Origin: Flavobacterium reichenbachii
GTDB taxonomy: Bacteria > Bacteroidota > Bacteroidia > Flavobacteriales > Flavobacteriaceae
Assembly (NCBI RefSeq): GCF_002217435.1
Contig: NZ_MUHF01000037.1
Coordinates: 48,402-112,401, forward strand
Direction: 5' to 3'
Length of the DNA: 64,000 bases
The translations under genes and the position numbers were made by a program. Positions 44,608 to 52,302 of the stretch are shown here, piece after piece. The notes below the pieces were generated by a model. That model worked only from the letters and a program-made list of their open reading frames with translations, was not told the origin of the DNA and made no database searches. The first letter of the stretch is position 1. Each line of letters begins with the position of its first letter.

Positions 44608-44640
44608 AACTTGAAACCTGAAATAAAGTAAACCTGAAAC
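44608..44640. repeat. Second copy of the AACCTGAAAC intergenic repeat
   Basis: AACTTGAAACCTGAAA (44608-44623) matches 10276-10291 exactly, and AACCTGAAAC recurs at 44631-44640. It is located just downstream of the tcdA stop. Confidence 0.5.
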
Positions 44641-44644
44641 AACA

Positions 44645-45358
44645 TTATTTCTTAAGTAGGTGACGGATTACAGTTTCAGCGACATGAAGTCCAAATAAAC
44701 CCGGCATATAACTGTTTGTTCCGTAAAAAGACTTTTTGAAATTTTTTCCATCAGTTAGTTTTAAACTTTTTTCATCTTGAATTTCAGAAGAAAAAACCAC
44801 TTTCAGTTTATTAATTTTTACTTCTTTCAGACGTCTTCTAATTGTTTTAGAAAAATAACAGTTTATAGTTTTAGAAATATCTGTAACCTTTACTTTAGAA
44901 GCCAGCATCTTGCCTCCCGCACCCATACTGCTTATAATTTTTACTCTTTTTCGTTTTGCGGCCATTATCAAATTCAATTTTGGCGTAATACTGTCAATAC
45001 AGTCCAAAACATAATCAAAATCTGAAGAAACGATTTCAAAGGCACGCTCAGGAGAAAGAAATTCCTGTACTCGGGTTAGTTTTAATTCAGGGTTAATATC
45101 CATTAAACGATCGCCGACAATTTTGATTTTTGCTTCGCCTACGGTCGAATGCAGTGCTGGAAGTTGTCTGTTAATATTGGTAATATCTACTACATCCCCA
45201 TCTACAATTGTCATACTTCCTACTCCGGCTCTTGCTAAAAACTCGGCTGCAAATGATCCAACACCACCTAAACCAACTACCAAAACATTCGAGTTTTGTA
45301 AATTTTCTAATCCTTCTTTTGTAAATAAAAGCTCGGCTCTTTCTGTCCACTCTGCCAT
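44645..45358 (-). CDS. tcdA: tRNA threonylcarbamoyladenosine dehydratase TcdA
   Basis: 237 residues of the ThiF/MoeB-E1 superfamily that cyclises t6A37 of tRNA using ATP. The nucleotide-binding GLGGVGSF lies at residues 29-36, VDGDVVDITNINRQ carries the Mg/ATP Asp and the conserved Arg, and SYMPGLFGLHVAETVIRHLL ends the chain. It lacks the C-terminal zinc CxxC pairs of MoeB/ThiF, as expected for TcdA/CsdL. It lies 46 bases after the TatD gene on the same strand. Confidence 0.9.
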   Translation of the reverse strand: MAEWTERAELLFTKEGLENLQNSNVLVVGLGGVGSFAAEFLARAGVGSMTIVDGDVVDITNINRQLPALHSTVGEAKIKIVGDRLMDINPELKLTRVQEFLSPERAFEIVSSDFDYVLDCIDSITPKLNLIMAAKRKRVKIISSMGAGGKMLASKVKVTDISKTINCYFSKTIRRRLKEVKINKLKVVFSSEIQDEKSLKLTDGKNFKKSFYGTNSYMPGLFGLHVAETVIRHLLKK

Positions 45359-45404
45359 ATATATTCTTTTGTTTATTTATTGTATTTGAGTTTTTGAGAT
45401 GTTT

Positions 45405-46052
45405 TTATTTTTTGAATACCGTTTGATAATTACTTGAAATAATACTCTGTAACTCTTTCATATTAATATTTTTATATTCTAATGCTTTATCATAAACTTC
45501 AGATATTTTTTCTTCCATAGTATCCGTTTCCAAAAAAAAGCGGTCGTTGGGAATATCTTGAAAAACAGACTTTAAATCTGGATTTTTGATCAGGTATTTT
45601 CCAAACGAAAGATAAAATCCTTCTTTTATAAGCTGCTCGGCCAATTGTTTATTTTTTGAAAATCCATGAATTATCATTGGCACAGATATTTTCATTTTCT
45701 TTTTGACAGCTGTTATTTCCTGAAAAGCAGCAACGCAATGAATTACAACAGGTTTTTTGAATTTTTCAGCTAAAGCTAACTGCTTTTCAAAAACAGTAAT
45801 TTGCAGTTCCAGCGGTACTTCAATTCGTTTATCCAAACCACATTCTCCAATAGCGAGACAATTTTCACGAGATAGTTTTTCTTCGATAATTTTTAAATCA
45901 GAATCGAGTCGGCTTTTTTCTATATACCAAGGATGAATACCTATTGAATAAAATGGAACTGAATCATCAAATTTATCCGGATACTGATTTACCAGCTCTA
46001 AAACATCAGGCTGATTTGTGAAATAATGTGTATGAAAATTAAAAAAATCCAT
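45405..46052 (-). CDS. TatD-family metal-dependent hydrolase
   Basis: 215 residues, the short form common in Bacteroidetes. FNFHTHYF supplies the first metal pair (H7, H9); GIHPW, IGECGLD (Glu ligand), VIHCVAAFQE (His) and FLETDTME (final Asp) complete the TIM-barrel metal site. TatD proteins are 3'-5' DNases or hydrolases of uncertain role. The start overlaps the DUF1684 stop by one base (TAATG), which implies translational coupling. Confidence 0.87.
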   Translation of the reverse strand: MDFFNFHTHYFTNQPDVLELVNQYPDKFDDSVPFYSIGIHPWYIEKSRLDSDLKIIEEKLSRENCLAIGECGLDKRIEVPLELQITVFEKQLALAEKFKKPVVIHCVAAFQEITAVKKKMKISVPMIIHGFSKNKQLAEQLIKEGFYLSFGKYLIKNPDLKSVFQDIPNDRFFLETDTMEEKISEVYDKALEYKNINMKELQSIISSNYQTVFKK

Positions 46053-46651
46053 TAATGGAAAGTTTTAACTCCTGCTTTTATTTCTACTTTTAAATCATTT
46101 TCCAATGGCACAATCGGACAGGAATATTTATGGTTGTAAGCACAATACGGGTTATAAGCCTGATTAAAATCGACTGCAATAGTATTGCCTTCAGGAATTT
46201 CCAAATCAATATACCTTCCTCCTATATAGCTTTCTTTTCCGCTTGTTAAATCAGAAAAGGGAAGAAACAAGTGATTTTTATATTCTGCCTTTTTAGAAAG
46301 TTCAATATTTCTATACACATTCAGATGATACGGAACGCCATTGATTTTAAAGGTGAGAGTTCCGTATTTTATATATTTTGGAGTTCTTGTTCCTGTAGTT
46401 TTCATTTCAAACTCCTTTTCATTTACTGCCAGTTCAAGAACAGCATTTACAAAAAAGGTTTTATTGATAGGGTAAAATTCTAAAGTTTTAAAGACTTTTA
46501 AGTCCTCCTCCATCAGCGGACTTGTCTTGGGATCTGCATATTCAGAATTTATTTTCTTCTGAAAATTTTGAGCATCGCTTTTCTTAAATTTCTTTTGTGC
46601 AAAGCAAAAACTAAAAGCTAGTAATAAAACAAGAGTGGTAACTGTTTTCAT
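46052..46651 (-). CDS. DUF1684 family secreted protein
   Basis: 199 residues from the ATG at 46651 (the longer frame to 46669 begins with TTG and would overlap the promoter). Signal peptide MKTVTTLVLLLAFSFCFAQ. DUF1684 core: TFKINGVPYHLNVYRNIELS, LFLPFSDLTSGKESYIGGRYIDLE, and VDFNQAYNPYCAYNHKYSCPIVP, with a conserved YNPYCAY...CP cysteine pair that may bind a metal or form a disulfide. First gene of the operon with tatD and probably tcdA. Confidence 0.87.
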   Translation of the reverse strand: MKTVTTLVLLLAFSFCFAQKKFKKSDAQNFQKKINSEYADPKTSPLMEEDLKVFKTLEFYPINKTFFVNAVLELAVNEKEFEMKTTGTRTPKYIKYGTLTFKINGVPYHLNVYRNIELSKKAEYKNHLFLPFSDLTSGKESYIGGRYIDLEIPEGNTIAVDFNQAYNPYCAYNHKYSCPIVPLENDLKVEIKAGVKTFH

Positions 46652-46666
46652 CCTTAAAAATTTCTG

Positions 46667-46697
46667 CAAAAATAGTTCAAAAGTAACAAAACGACAA
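46667..46697 (-). promoter_or_regulatory. Promoter of DUF1684-tatD operon
   Basis: Minus strand TTG (46697-46695), 20-base spacer, TATTTTTG (46674-46667): full consensus. The ATG is 15 bases downstream, so the leader is very short. Confidence 0.65.
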
Positions 46698-46749
46698 CCA
46701 CTTAACCGTACAAAGTTTCCTAACTTAGCAGCAAAATATCTTTTTTATA

Positions 46750-47967
46750 ATGCTCAAAACCGCTTTAAACCATTACACAAACAATTTCAAGGGATTCTCA
46801 CGAGAAATTTGGATTCTTACAATCGTTACATTTATCAATCGTGCCGGTACGATGGTACTTCCTTTTTTATCCAAGTATTTAAAAGAAGATCTTCATTTTA
46901 CTTACAATCAAGTCGGATGGATTATGGTTGCTTTTGGTTTAGGATCAATGCTTGGTTCCTGGCTTGGAGGAAAATTATCTGATAAAATTGGGTTTTATAA
47001 AATAATGGTTTTTAGTTTATTTACAAGTGGCGTTTCGATGTTTTTAATACAATTTGTAACCACTTTTGAGGCGTTGTGTGTCTCAATGTTTTTATTAATG
47101 GCGATTGCCGATATGTTTCGCCCGGCTATGTTTGTTTCACTTGGCGCTTATGCCAAACCAGAAAACAGAACTCGTGCACTTACTTTGGTTCGCCTTGCCA
47201 TAAACCTTGGCTTTGCAGCAGGTCCGGCTTTAGGGGGTCTTATCATTATGGGAATTGGTTATTCTGGTTTATTTTGGGTTGACGGTTCTTCTTGCATAAT
47301 TTCAATTCTGATTTTTGCTCTGTTAGTTAAAGAGAAAAAGAAAATTATTCATGACGATAAAATAGAAAATGCTGCCGCGGTAAAATCAGTTTTTCATGAT
47401 AAAATCTTTTGGGTTTTCTTGTTTGTCAGTTTTGTTACTGCAATGATATTCTTTCAGCTTTTTACAACTTTACCTTTATATCATAATGAAAAATTCGGAT
47501 TGACCGAACTGCAAACTGGATTAATAATGACATTAAACGGTCTTATAGTATTTTCTCTTGAGATGCCTACCGTTGGTTTTATGGAAAGGAAGGGTTTTCC
47601 TAAAATTAAAATTATTATTCTCGGATCCTTTATTATGTCTTTGAGTTTCTTTTTACTTCTTATTAATATTTGGGCTGGAATATTGGTTATCAGCATGATA
47701 TGCATATCTCTTGGCGAAATCCTTACCTTTCCTTTTTCTAATGCTTTTGCTTTAAGCCGTGCTCCGCGTGGTCAGGAAGGCCAATATATGGCGCTTTATA
47801 CCATGAGTTTTAGTCTGGCTCATATCGTAAGTTCAAAAGTAGGCTTCGAAATTATAGCACAGCTCGGTTATCAAACCAACTGGTTTTTTATGGCCTTTAT
47901 CGGAATTATTGCTACTCTCTCCTGCTTTTGGATCAAGAATGCTTTGGCGGCAGAAAATGTTTCTTAG
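46750..47967 (+). CDS. Major facilitator superfamily transporter
   Basis: 405 residues, 12 predicted membrane segments in two halves of six. The loop 2-3 MFS motif is GSWLGGKLSDKIGFYKI (near 70-86), with a degenerate second copy near MERKGFPKIKI. The sequence GAYAKPENRTRALTLVRLAINLGFAAGPALGG is characteristic of drug:H+ antiporter-1 like proteins. Substrate unknown. Divergent from the DUF1684 operon. Confidence 0.9.
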   Translation: MLKTALNHYTNNFKGFSREIWILTIVTFINRAGTMVLPFLSKYLKEDLHFTYNQVGWIMVAFGLGSMLGSWLGGKLSDKIGFYKIMVFSLFTSGVSMFLIQFVTTFEALCVSMFLLMAIADMFRPAMFVSLGAYAKPENRTRALTLVRLAINLGFAAGPALGGLIIMGIGYSGLFWVDGSSCIISILIFALLVKEKKKIIHDDKIENAAAVKSVFHDKIFWVFLFVSFVTAMIFFQLFTTLPLYHNEKFGLTELQTGLIMTLNGLIVFSLEMPTVGFMERKGFPKIKIIILGSFIMSLSFFLLLINIWAGILVISMICISLGEILTFPFSNAFALSRAPRGQEGQYMALYTMSFSLAHIVSSKVGFEIIAQLGYQTNWFFMAFIGIIATLSCFWIKNALAAENVS

Positions 47968-48051
47968 ACTTCAATAAAATTATTTAACTTTCTATACTTC
48001 AGCTTATTAATTAAATTGAAGTATCTTTCTGCTTGCATAAAATTCGATGTA

Positions 48052-48107
48052 AACTAAAAAAATAGTTACAAAACTACATTTATAGTTGCGTAACTAGAAA
48101 AATAGTT
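48052..48107. promoter_or_regulatory. Triple operator array AACTA-N6-TAGTT for BlaI
   Basis: Three perfect copies of AACTA-N6-TAGTT at 48052-48067, 48072-48087 and 48092-48107, each starting exactly 20 bp after the last. The same bases also give two TAGTT-N4-AACTA palindromes between copies. Copy 3 fills the spacer between the -33 TTG and the -7 box, and copy 2 overlaps the -33 box, which is the ideal arrangement for repression. The downstream genes encode BlaI-type repressors, so these are likely their binding sites. Confidence 0.8.
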
Positions 48108-48116
48108 GTAGGTTTG
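48086..48116 (+). promoter_or_regulatory. Promoter of the blaI/M56/serine hydrolase operon
   Basis: TTG (48086-48088), 20-base spacer, TAGGTTTG (48109-48116): exact Bacteroidetes consensus. The ATG of the first repressor is 18 bases downstream. Confidence 0.75.
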
Positions 48117-48133
48117 AATTAAAATTAGAAAAC

Positions 48134-48502
48134 ATGCAAAAGCTCACGAACAAGGAAGAAGAAATCATGCACATTTTATGGAAGCTTAAAAAAGCATTCG
48201 TAAAAGAAGTTCAAGCCGAAATCACAGAAGACCAGCCTCATTATAACACACTTTCTACAATTATACGCAATCTTGAAGAGAAAGGATATGTAAGTCATAA
48301 TGCATTTGGCAACACGCACCAGTACTACCCTATTGTAAGTATAGAAGACTACAGAAAGGGATTTATGAATTCTGCTATTGATAATTATTTTAATAGTTCT
48401 TATAAAGGAATGGTTTCTTTTTTTGCTAAAGAAGAAAAAATTTCTGCTGCAGAATTACGTGAAATTCTGGCAATGATCGAAAATCCAAAAGAAGAAAAAT
48501 AG
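48134..48502 (+). CDS. BlaI/MecI-type transcriptional repressor, copy 1
   Basis: 122 residues: an N-terminal winged helix (LTNKEEEIMHILWKLKKAFVKEVQAEI, NTLSTIIRNLEEKGYVSH) and a C-terminal dimerisation part (FMNSAIDNYFNSSYKGMVSFFAKEEKISAAELREIL) as in BlaI/MecI/CopY. Repressors of this family are cut by their M56 partner when a signal is sensed. The tandem copy at 50122-50490 differs at only 13 of 122 positions by eye. Starts 18 bases after the promoter and 6 bases before its M56 partner. Confidence 0.92.
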   Translation: MQKLTNKEEEIMHILWKLKKAFVKEVQAEITEDQPHYNTLSTIIRNLEEKGYVSHNAFGNTHQYYPIVSIEDYRKGFMNSAIDNYFNSSYKGMVSFFAKEEKISAAELREILAMIENPKEEK

Positions 48503-48508
48503 TTATTT

Positions 48509-50098
48509 ATGGAAACACTTTTCATTTATATTGTAAAATCAAGCGGATTGTTAGTGCTGTTTTATTCTGCATATTACTTTCTTCTCCGCAAAGAAACTTT
48601 TTTTAATAGTAATAGATATTTTCTCCTTACAGGTTTAGTGACAGCTGTAATAATGCCTCTGTTAGTTTATAAGAAAATTGTGTGGGTAGATTCTGTATCA
48701 GCAAATTCCAATTTTCAGTCTATAATTCCTCAAATTATTAAAAAAGAGCACTTTCAAATTAATTGGTTCTATATTGCTGCTGGTGTTTATGCTCTTGGTT
48801 TATTGTTACTCCTTATAAAATTTGCACTGGATTTTTATAATCTTAATTCAGTTTTAAAAGGAAAAAAAATTAAACAGCAGGCCGATTTTAAATTTGTTGA
48901 TGTAAATGAAAATATTGCTCCTTTCTCCTATTTTGATTATATCGTCTACAACTCATCAATGTACACAGAGGCAGAATTAGAAAGCATTATCGAACATGAA
49001 AAAGTGCACAGTGATCAAAATCATACTATAGATATATTAATTTCGAGAATTTTCTGTATCCTTTTTTGGTTCAACCCAATTAGCTGGCTCTATAAAAAAG
49101 CAATTACACAAAATCTTGAATTTATTGCCGACAGCGAAGCATCTAAAAAATTATCTGACAAAAAAGCGTATCAATACACACTTTTAAAAATAACAACACA
49201 TGAAAATTGTGTTGCCATTACCAATCATTTCTATCAATCATTAATCAAAAAACGAATCGTTATGTTAAACAAAAATCAATCAAAAAAGAGAAATTCTTGG
49301 AAGTTTTACACTGTAGTACCAGCACTTGTCGCTTTTGTACTTTTGTTTCAGGTTGAAGTTATTGCCCGTGAAAAACAATTATCAAAAAAAGAAATTGCTG
49401 AAGAAAACATTAAATCTGTAGATGTTTACAAAATTAAAAAAACTACAACAGATAAAGAGCTTACCGAGGTTATAGAAAAATTGAAGGCTAACCATAATCT
49501 TGATGTATTAATTTCTGATGTAAAAAGAAATGATGCAAACGAAATCACTGCAATTAAAATTTCTGTAAAAAATGGTAAAGATCAAGCACAAGCAATGCAG
49601 TTAGGCGGCTCAAAAGCTATAAAAGACTACGGTATTGTAGTAATTACCAAAGACGATGGTTCTAAAAAAATCGACTTTAATACTAATGATTCCGCAGAAG
49701 GTGATCAAAAAGTTAAAATAGTAAAATCTAACAAAACTAAAAAAGTAAAAAACACTAAAACTGATGATGTTACTAATAAAAACAGTTACACAACTACTTA
49801 CAGCAATTCTAACTCAAATAATGTAACGACATTGAGTGTACAAAACGGCAGCGACTCTAATGAAACAACTTCTGTTTCAGTTTCAAGCAAACCAAATTCT
49901 AAAATTGTGGTAAAGTCCAGCAATAATAGTAAACAATTGGTAATTGTAGATGGTGTTGTTATGCCTGCTTCTGTAGGTATGGATGACCTTGAATCCCTTG
50001 ATATTTCTTCAATGGATGTCATAAGCAGTTCAAATGCAGTAGTTAAGTACGGAGAACAGGGGGAAAATGGTGTAATTGTTATTACAACCAAAAAATAA
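48509..50098 (+). CDS. M56-family membrane metalloprotease (BlaR1-type), copy 1, with plug-like C-terminus
   Basis: 529 residues. Membrane segments near 4-22, 36-52 and 88-105 precede the M56 protease domain with zinc motif HEKVH (H163, E164, H167) and ENIAPFSYFDYIVYN (about 134-148); the downstream Glu ligand is in LEFIADSEASK. A fourth membrane segment lies at about 269-283. In place of the penicillin-binding sensor of true BlaR1, the C-terminus has a variable linker and ends in SMDVISSSNAVVKYG...NGVIVITTKK, a pattern like the TonB plug strand (cf. IYGxxGxNGVIxITTK) of SusC-type receptors. Should cleave BlaI on receipt of an envelope signal. Confidence 0.88.
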   Translation: METLFIYIVKSSGLLVLFYSAYYFLLRKETFFNSNRYFLLTGLVTAVIMPLLVYKKIVWVDSVSANSNFQSIIPQIIKKEHFQINWFYIAAGVYALGLLLLLIKFALDFYNLNSVLKGKKIKQQADFKFVDVNENIAPFSYFDYIVYNSSMYTEAELESIIEHEKVHSDQNHTIDILISRIFCILFWFNPISWLYKKAITQNLEFIADSEASKKLSDKKAYQYTLLKITTHENCVAITNHFYQSLIKKRIVMLNKNQSKKRNSWKFYTVVPALVAFVLLFQVEVIAREKQLSKKEIAEENIKSVDVYKIKKTTTDKELTEVIEKLKANHNLDVLISDVKRNDANEITAIKISVKNGKDQAQAMQLGGSKAIKDYGIVVITKDDGSKKIDFNTNDSAEGDQKVKIVKSNKTKKVKNTKTDDVTNKNSYTTTYSNSNSNNVTTLSVQNGSDSNETTSVSVSSKPNSKIVVKSSNNSKQLVIVDGVVMPASVGMDDLESLDISSMDVISSSNAVVKYGEQGENGVIVITTKK

Positions 50099-50121
50099 AA
50101 TCAATTAAAGATAAACAAGTT

Positions 50122-50490
50122 ATGCAGAAGCTGACGAACAAAGAAGAAGAAATCATGCACATTTTATGGAAGCTTAAAAAAGCATTTGTAAAAGAAATTC
50201 AGGCAGAGATTATCGAAGAACAGCCTCATTACAATACACTTTCTACTATTGTACGAAATTTAGAAGAAAAGGGATATGTAGGCCACAGTGCATTTGGAAA
50301 CACGCATCAATACTTTCCAACTGTAAGTATAGAAGATTATAGAAAAGGCTTTATGAGTACTGCAATTGATAATTATTTTAACAGCTCTTATAAAAGTATG
50401 GTTTCATTTTTTGCTAAAGAAGAAAAAATCTCTGCAGACGAATTACGTGAAATCCTGGCTATGATCGAAAACCCAAAAGAAATAAAATAA
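50122..50490 (+). CDS. BlaI/MecI-type transcriptional repressor, copy 2
   Basis: 122 residues, 109 identical to copy 1 (counted by eye), including the whole recognition-helix region (PHYNTLSTI.RNLEEKGYV). Both proteins should therefore bind the same operators and may form mixed dimers. No separate promoter or operator is visible in the 23-base gap upstream, so it is transcribed from the single array at 48.05 kb. A local duplication of repressor plus protease is the obvious origin. Confidence 0.92.
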   Translation: MQKLTNKEEEIMHILWKLKKAFVKEIQAEIIEEQPHYNTLSTIVRNLEEKGYVGHSAFGNTHQYFPTVSIEDYRKGFMSTAIDNYFNSSYKSMVSFFAKEEKISADELREILAMIENPKEIK

Positions 50491-50496
50491 CATTCT

Positions 50497-52296
50497 ATGG
50501 AAGCATTTTTCATTTATATCGCAAAATCTACAGGATTAATTGCCATGTTTTATTTTGCTTATTATTTTTTACTGCGCAAAGAAACATTCTTTAACAGTAG
50601 CAGATGGTTTTTATTAGCAGGATTATTAACGTCTGTACTGCTTCCGTTTGTGGTGTACACACAGATTGTCTGGATTGATCCCGCTCCTGTTGCAGATACA
50701 GTATTTCACTATAACAATAATCCAGCTTATTTACCGCAGACTTTTGAGCCTCAAAGTTTTCGAATCGACTGGAATATGGTTTCATTAGCAGTTTATATAA
50801 TTGGATTTGCCGCTTTTATGCTGAAATTTGCTATAGACTTTTACAGCTTAAATTCAGTATTAAAAGGTAAAACAATAGAACAGCAGGCCGATTTTAAATT
50901 TATAGATATAAATGAAAATATTGCTCCATTTTCTTATTTTGATTACATCGTATACAACTCATCAATGTATACTCAAGCAGAATTAGAAAGTATTCTTGAA
51001 CATGAAAAAGTACACAGCGACCAGTATCATACTATAGATGTATTGATTTCCAGAGTATTCTGCATTTTATTTTGGTTTAATCCTGTCATTTGGCTTTACA
51101 AAAAAGCAATACTCCAAAACCTTGAATTCATTGCCGACAGCGAGGCATCTAAAAAAATCGCTGACAAAAAAGTATATCAGTACACACTTTTAAAAATAAC
51201 AACACATGAAAATTGTGTTGCAATCACCAATCATTTTTATCAATCATTAATCAAAAAACGAATTGTCATGTTAAACAAAAATCAATCAAAAAACAGCAAT
51301 TACTGGAAGTACACCGCTATAATTCCAGCGCTTGGAGCCTTCATTTTATTGTTTCAAATGGAAACAATAGCACAAGAAAAAAAACAATCTCAGAAAGAAA
51401 TTGTAGAAAAACAAACCAAATCTCAGGATGTTTATAAAATAAACTCTTCGACTACTGATCAGGAATTAAGTGCAATTGTAAAAAACTTAAAAACCAATCA
51501 TAATGTAGACGTTGTTATTTCTGAAGTTAAGAGGAATTCAAAGAATGAATTAATCAACATTCTGGTAGAGATTCAAAAAGGTTCTGGAGAAGCTCAAACC
51601 ATTCAGATCGAAGGGAATAATGCCATCAAAGAATGCAGTATAATCATTACTACTGAAAATGACGGAAGCAAAAAAATCAATTTAATTACAGAAGGACAGC
51701 CAGATGAACCAGAGGCTTTACAAAATGATATGGAAATTGTAAGCAGTCCTCCAAACGTACCAAATTCTATTACGCCTCCTAATCCACCTGCTCCGCCTGT
51801 ATTTCCACAAGGACCAATGCCGCAAGTTCCAGTATCTGCATATGCTAATATGCCAAAACCACCAGTTCCTCCCGCTAATCCAAATGATAAAGCGGCTGTA
51901 AAAAAATACGATAAGGAAATGGCCGAATTTGAGAAAAAAATGGAAAACTATGAGCCAGACATGGCTTCCTTTGAAAAAGAGATAGAAGAAATCATGGAAA
52001 AACGTTCTGCTATTTTTGATAAAGAAATGGAGAAATACGAAATAGCCATGGAAAAATATAATGCTGATATGGAGAAATTCGGTCAAGATATGGAGCAAAA
52101 ATTTGGATCTGACAGCGAATATTCAAAAAACATGAAAAAATACGAAATCGAAATGAGGAAGTATGAAAATCAGATGAGACAGCAGGAAAAACAGATGAGA
52201 CAACAGGAAATAAAAATGAAAGAAGTCGAAAAACAAAGAATTCAATATCAAAAAGAAGTTCTTAAAAAACAGAAAGAAGAAAACCGCAGAAGCTAG
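50497..52296 (+). CDS. M56-family membrane metalloprotease, copy 2, with Pro-rich and charged tail
   Basis: 599 residues. The first 290 match copy 1 closely, with three N-terminal membrane segments and the HEKVH motif at 169-173; the segment around KITTHENCVAITNHFYQSLIKKRIVMLNKNQSK is almost identical even at DNA level. After the fourth membrane segment (near 275-290) and a shared beta-rich region (to about 400), it diverges: a proline-rich run (about 415-460; PPNPPAPPVFPQGPMPQVP) and about 130 residues of Lys/Glu/Met-rich helix with the repeat KYEKEMEKYEIAMEKY-like, likely a coiled coil. No plug-like end and no beta-lactam-binding domain. Confidence 0.88.
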   Translation: MEAFFIYIAKSTGLIAMFYFAYYFLLRKETFFNSSRWFLLAGLLTSVLLPFVVYTQIVWIDPAPVADTVFHYNNNPAYLPQTFEPQSFRIDWNMVSLAVYIIGFAAFMLKFAIDFYSLNSVLKGKTIEQQADFKFIDINENIAPFSYFDYIVYNSSMYTQAELESILEHEKVHSDQYHTIDVLISRVFCILFWFNPVIWLYKKAILQNLEFIADSEASKKIADKKVYQYTLLKITTHENCVAITNHFYQSLIKKRIVMLNKNQSKNSNYWKYTAIIPALGAFILLFQMETIAQEKKQSQKEIVEKQTKSQDVYKINSSTTDQELSAIVKNLKTNHNVDVVISEVKRNSKNELINILVEIQKGSGEAQTIQIEGNNAIKECSIIITTENDGSKKINLITEGQPDEPEALQNDMEIVSSPPNVPNSITPPNPPAPPVFPQGPMPQVPVSAYANMPKPPVPPANPNDKAAVKKYDKEMAEFEKKMENYEPDMASFEKEIEEIMEKRSAIFDKEMEKYEIAMEKYNADMEKFGQDMEQKFGSDSEYSKNMKKYEIEMRKYENQMRQQEKQMRQQEIKMKEVEKQRIQYQKEVLKKQKEENRRS

Positions 52297-52302
52297 AAGT
52301 AT

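Noticed and set aside
46635..46982. Plus-strand frame overlapping the MFS gene start
   Set aside because: It overlaps the MFS gene in another frame and has no membrane-protein or other family pattern; the MFS frame is clearly correct.
48509..52296. True BlaR1 penicillin sensor genes
   Set aside because: Both proteins have the M56 protease core, but neither shows an SxxK/SxN/KTG penicillin-binding domain at the C-terminus, so a direct beta-lactam sensor is not supported.
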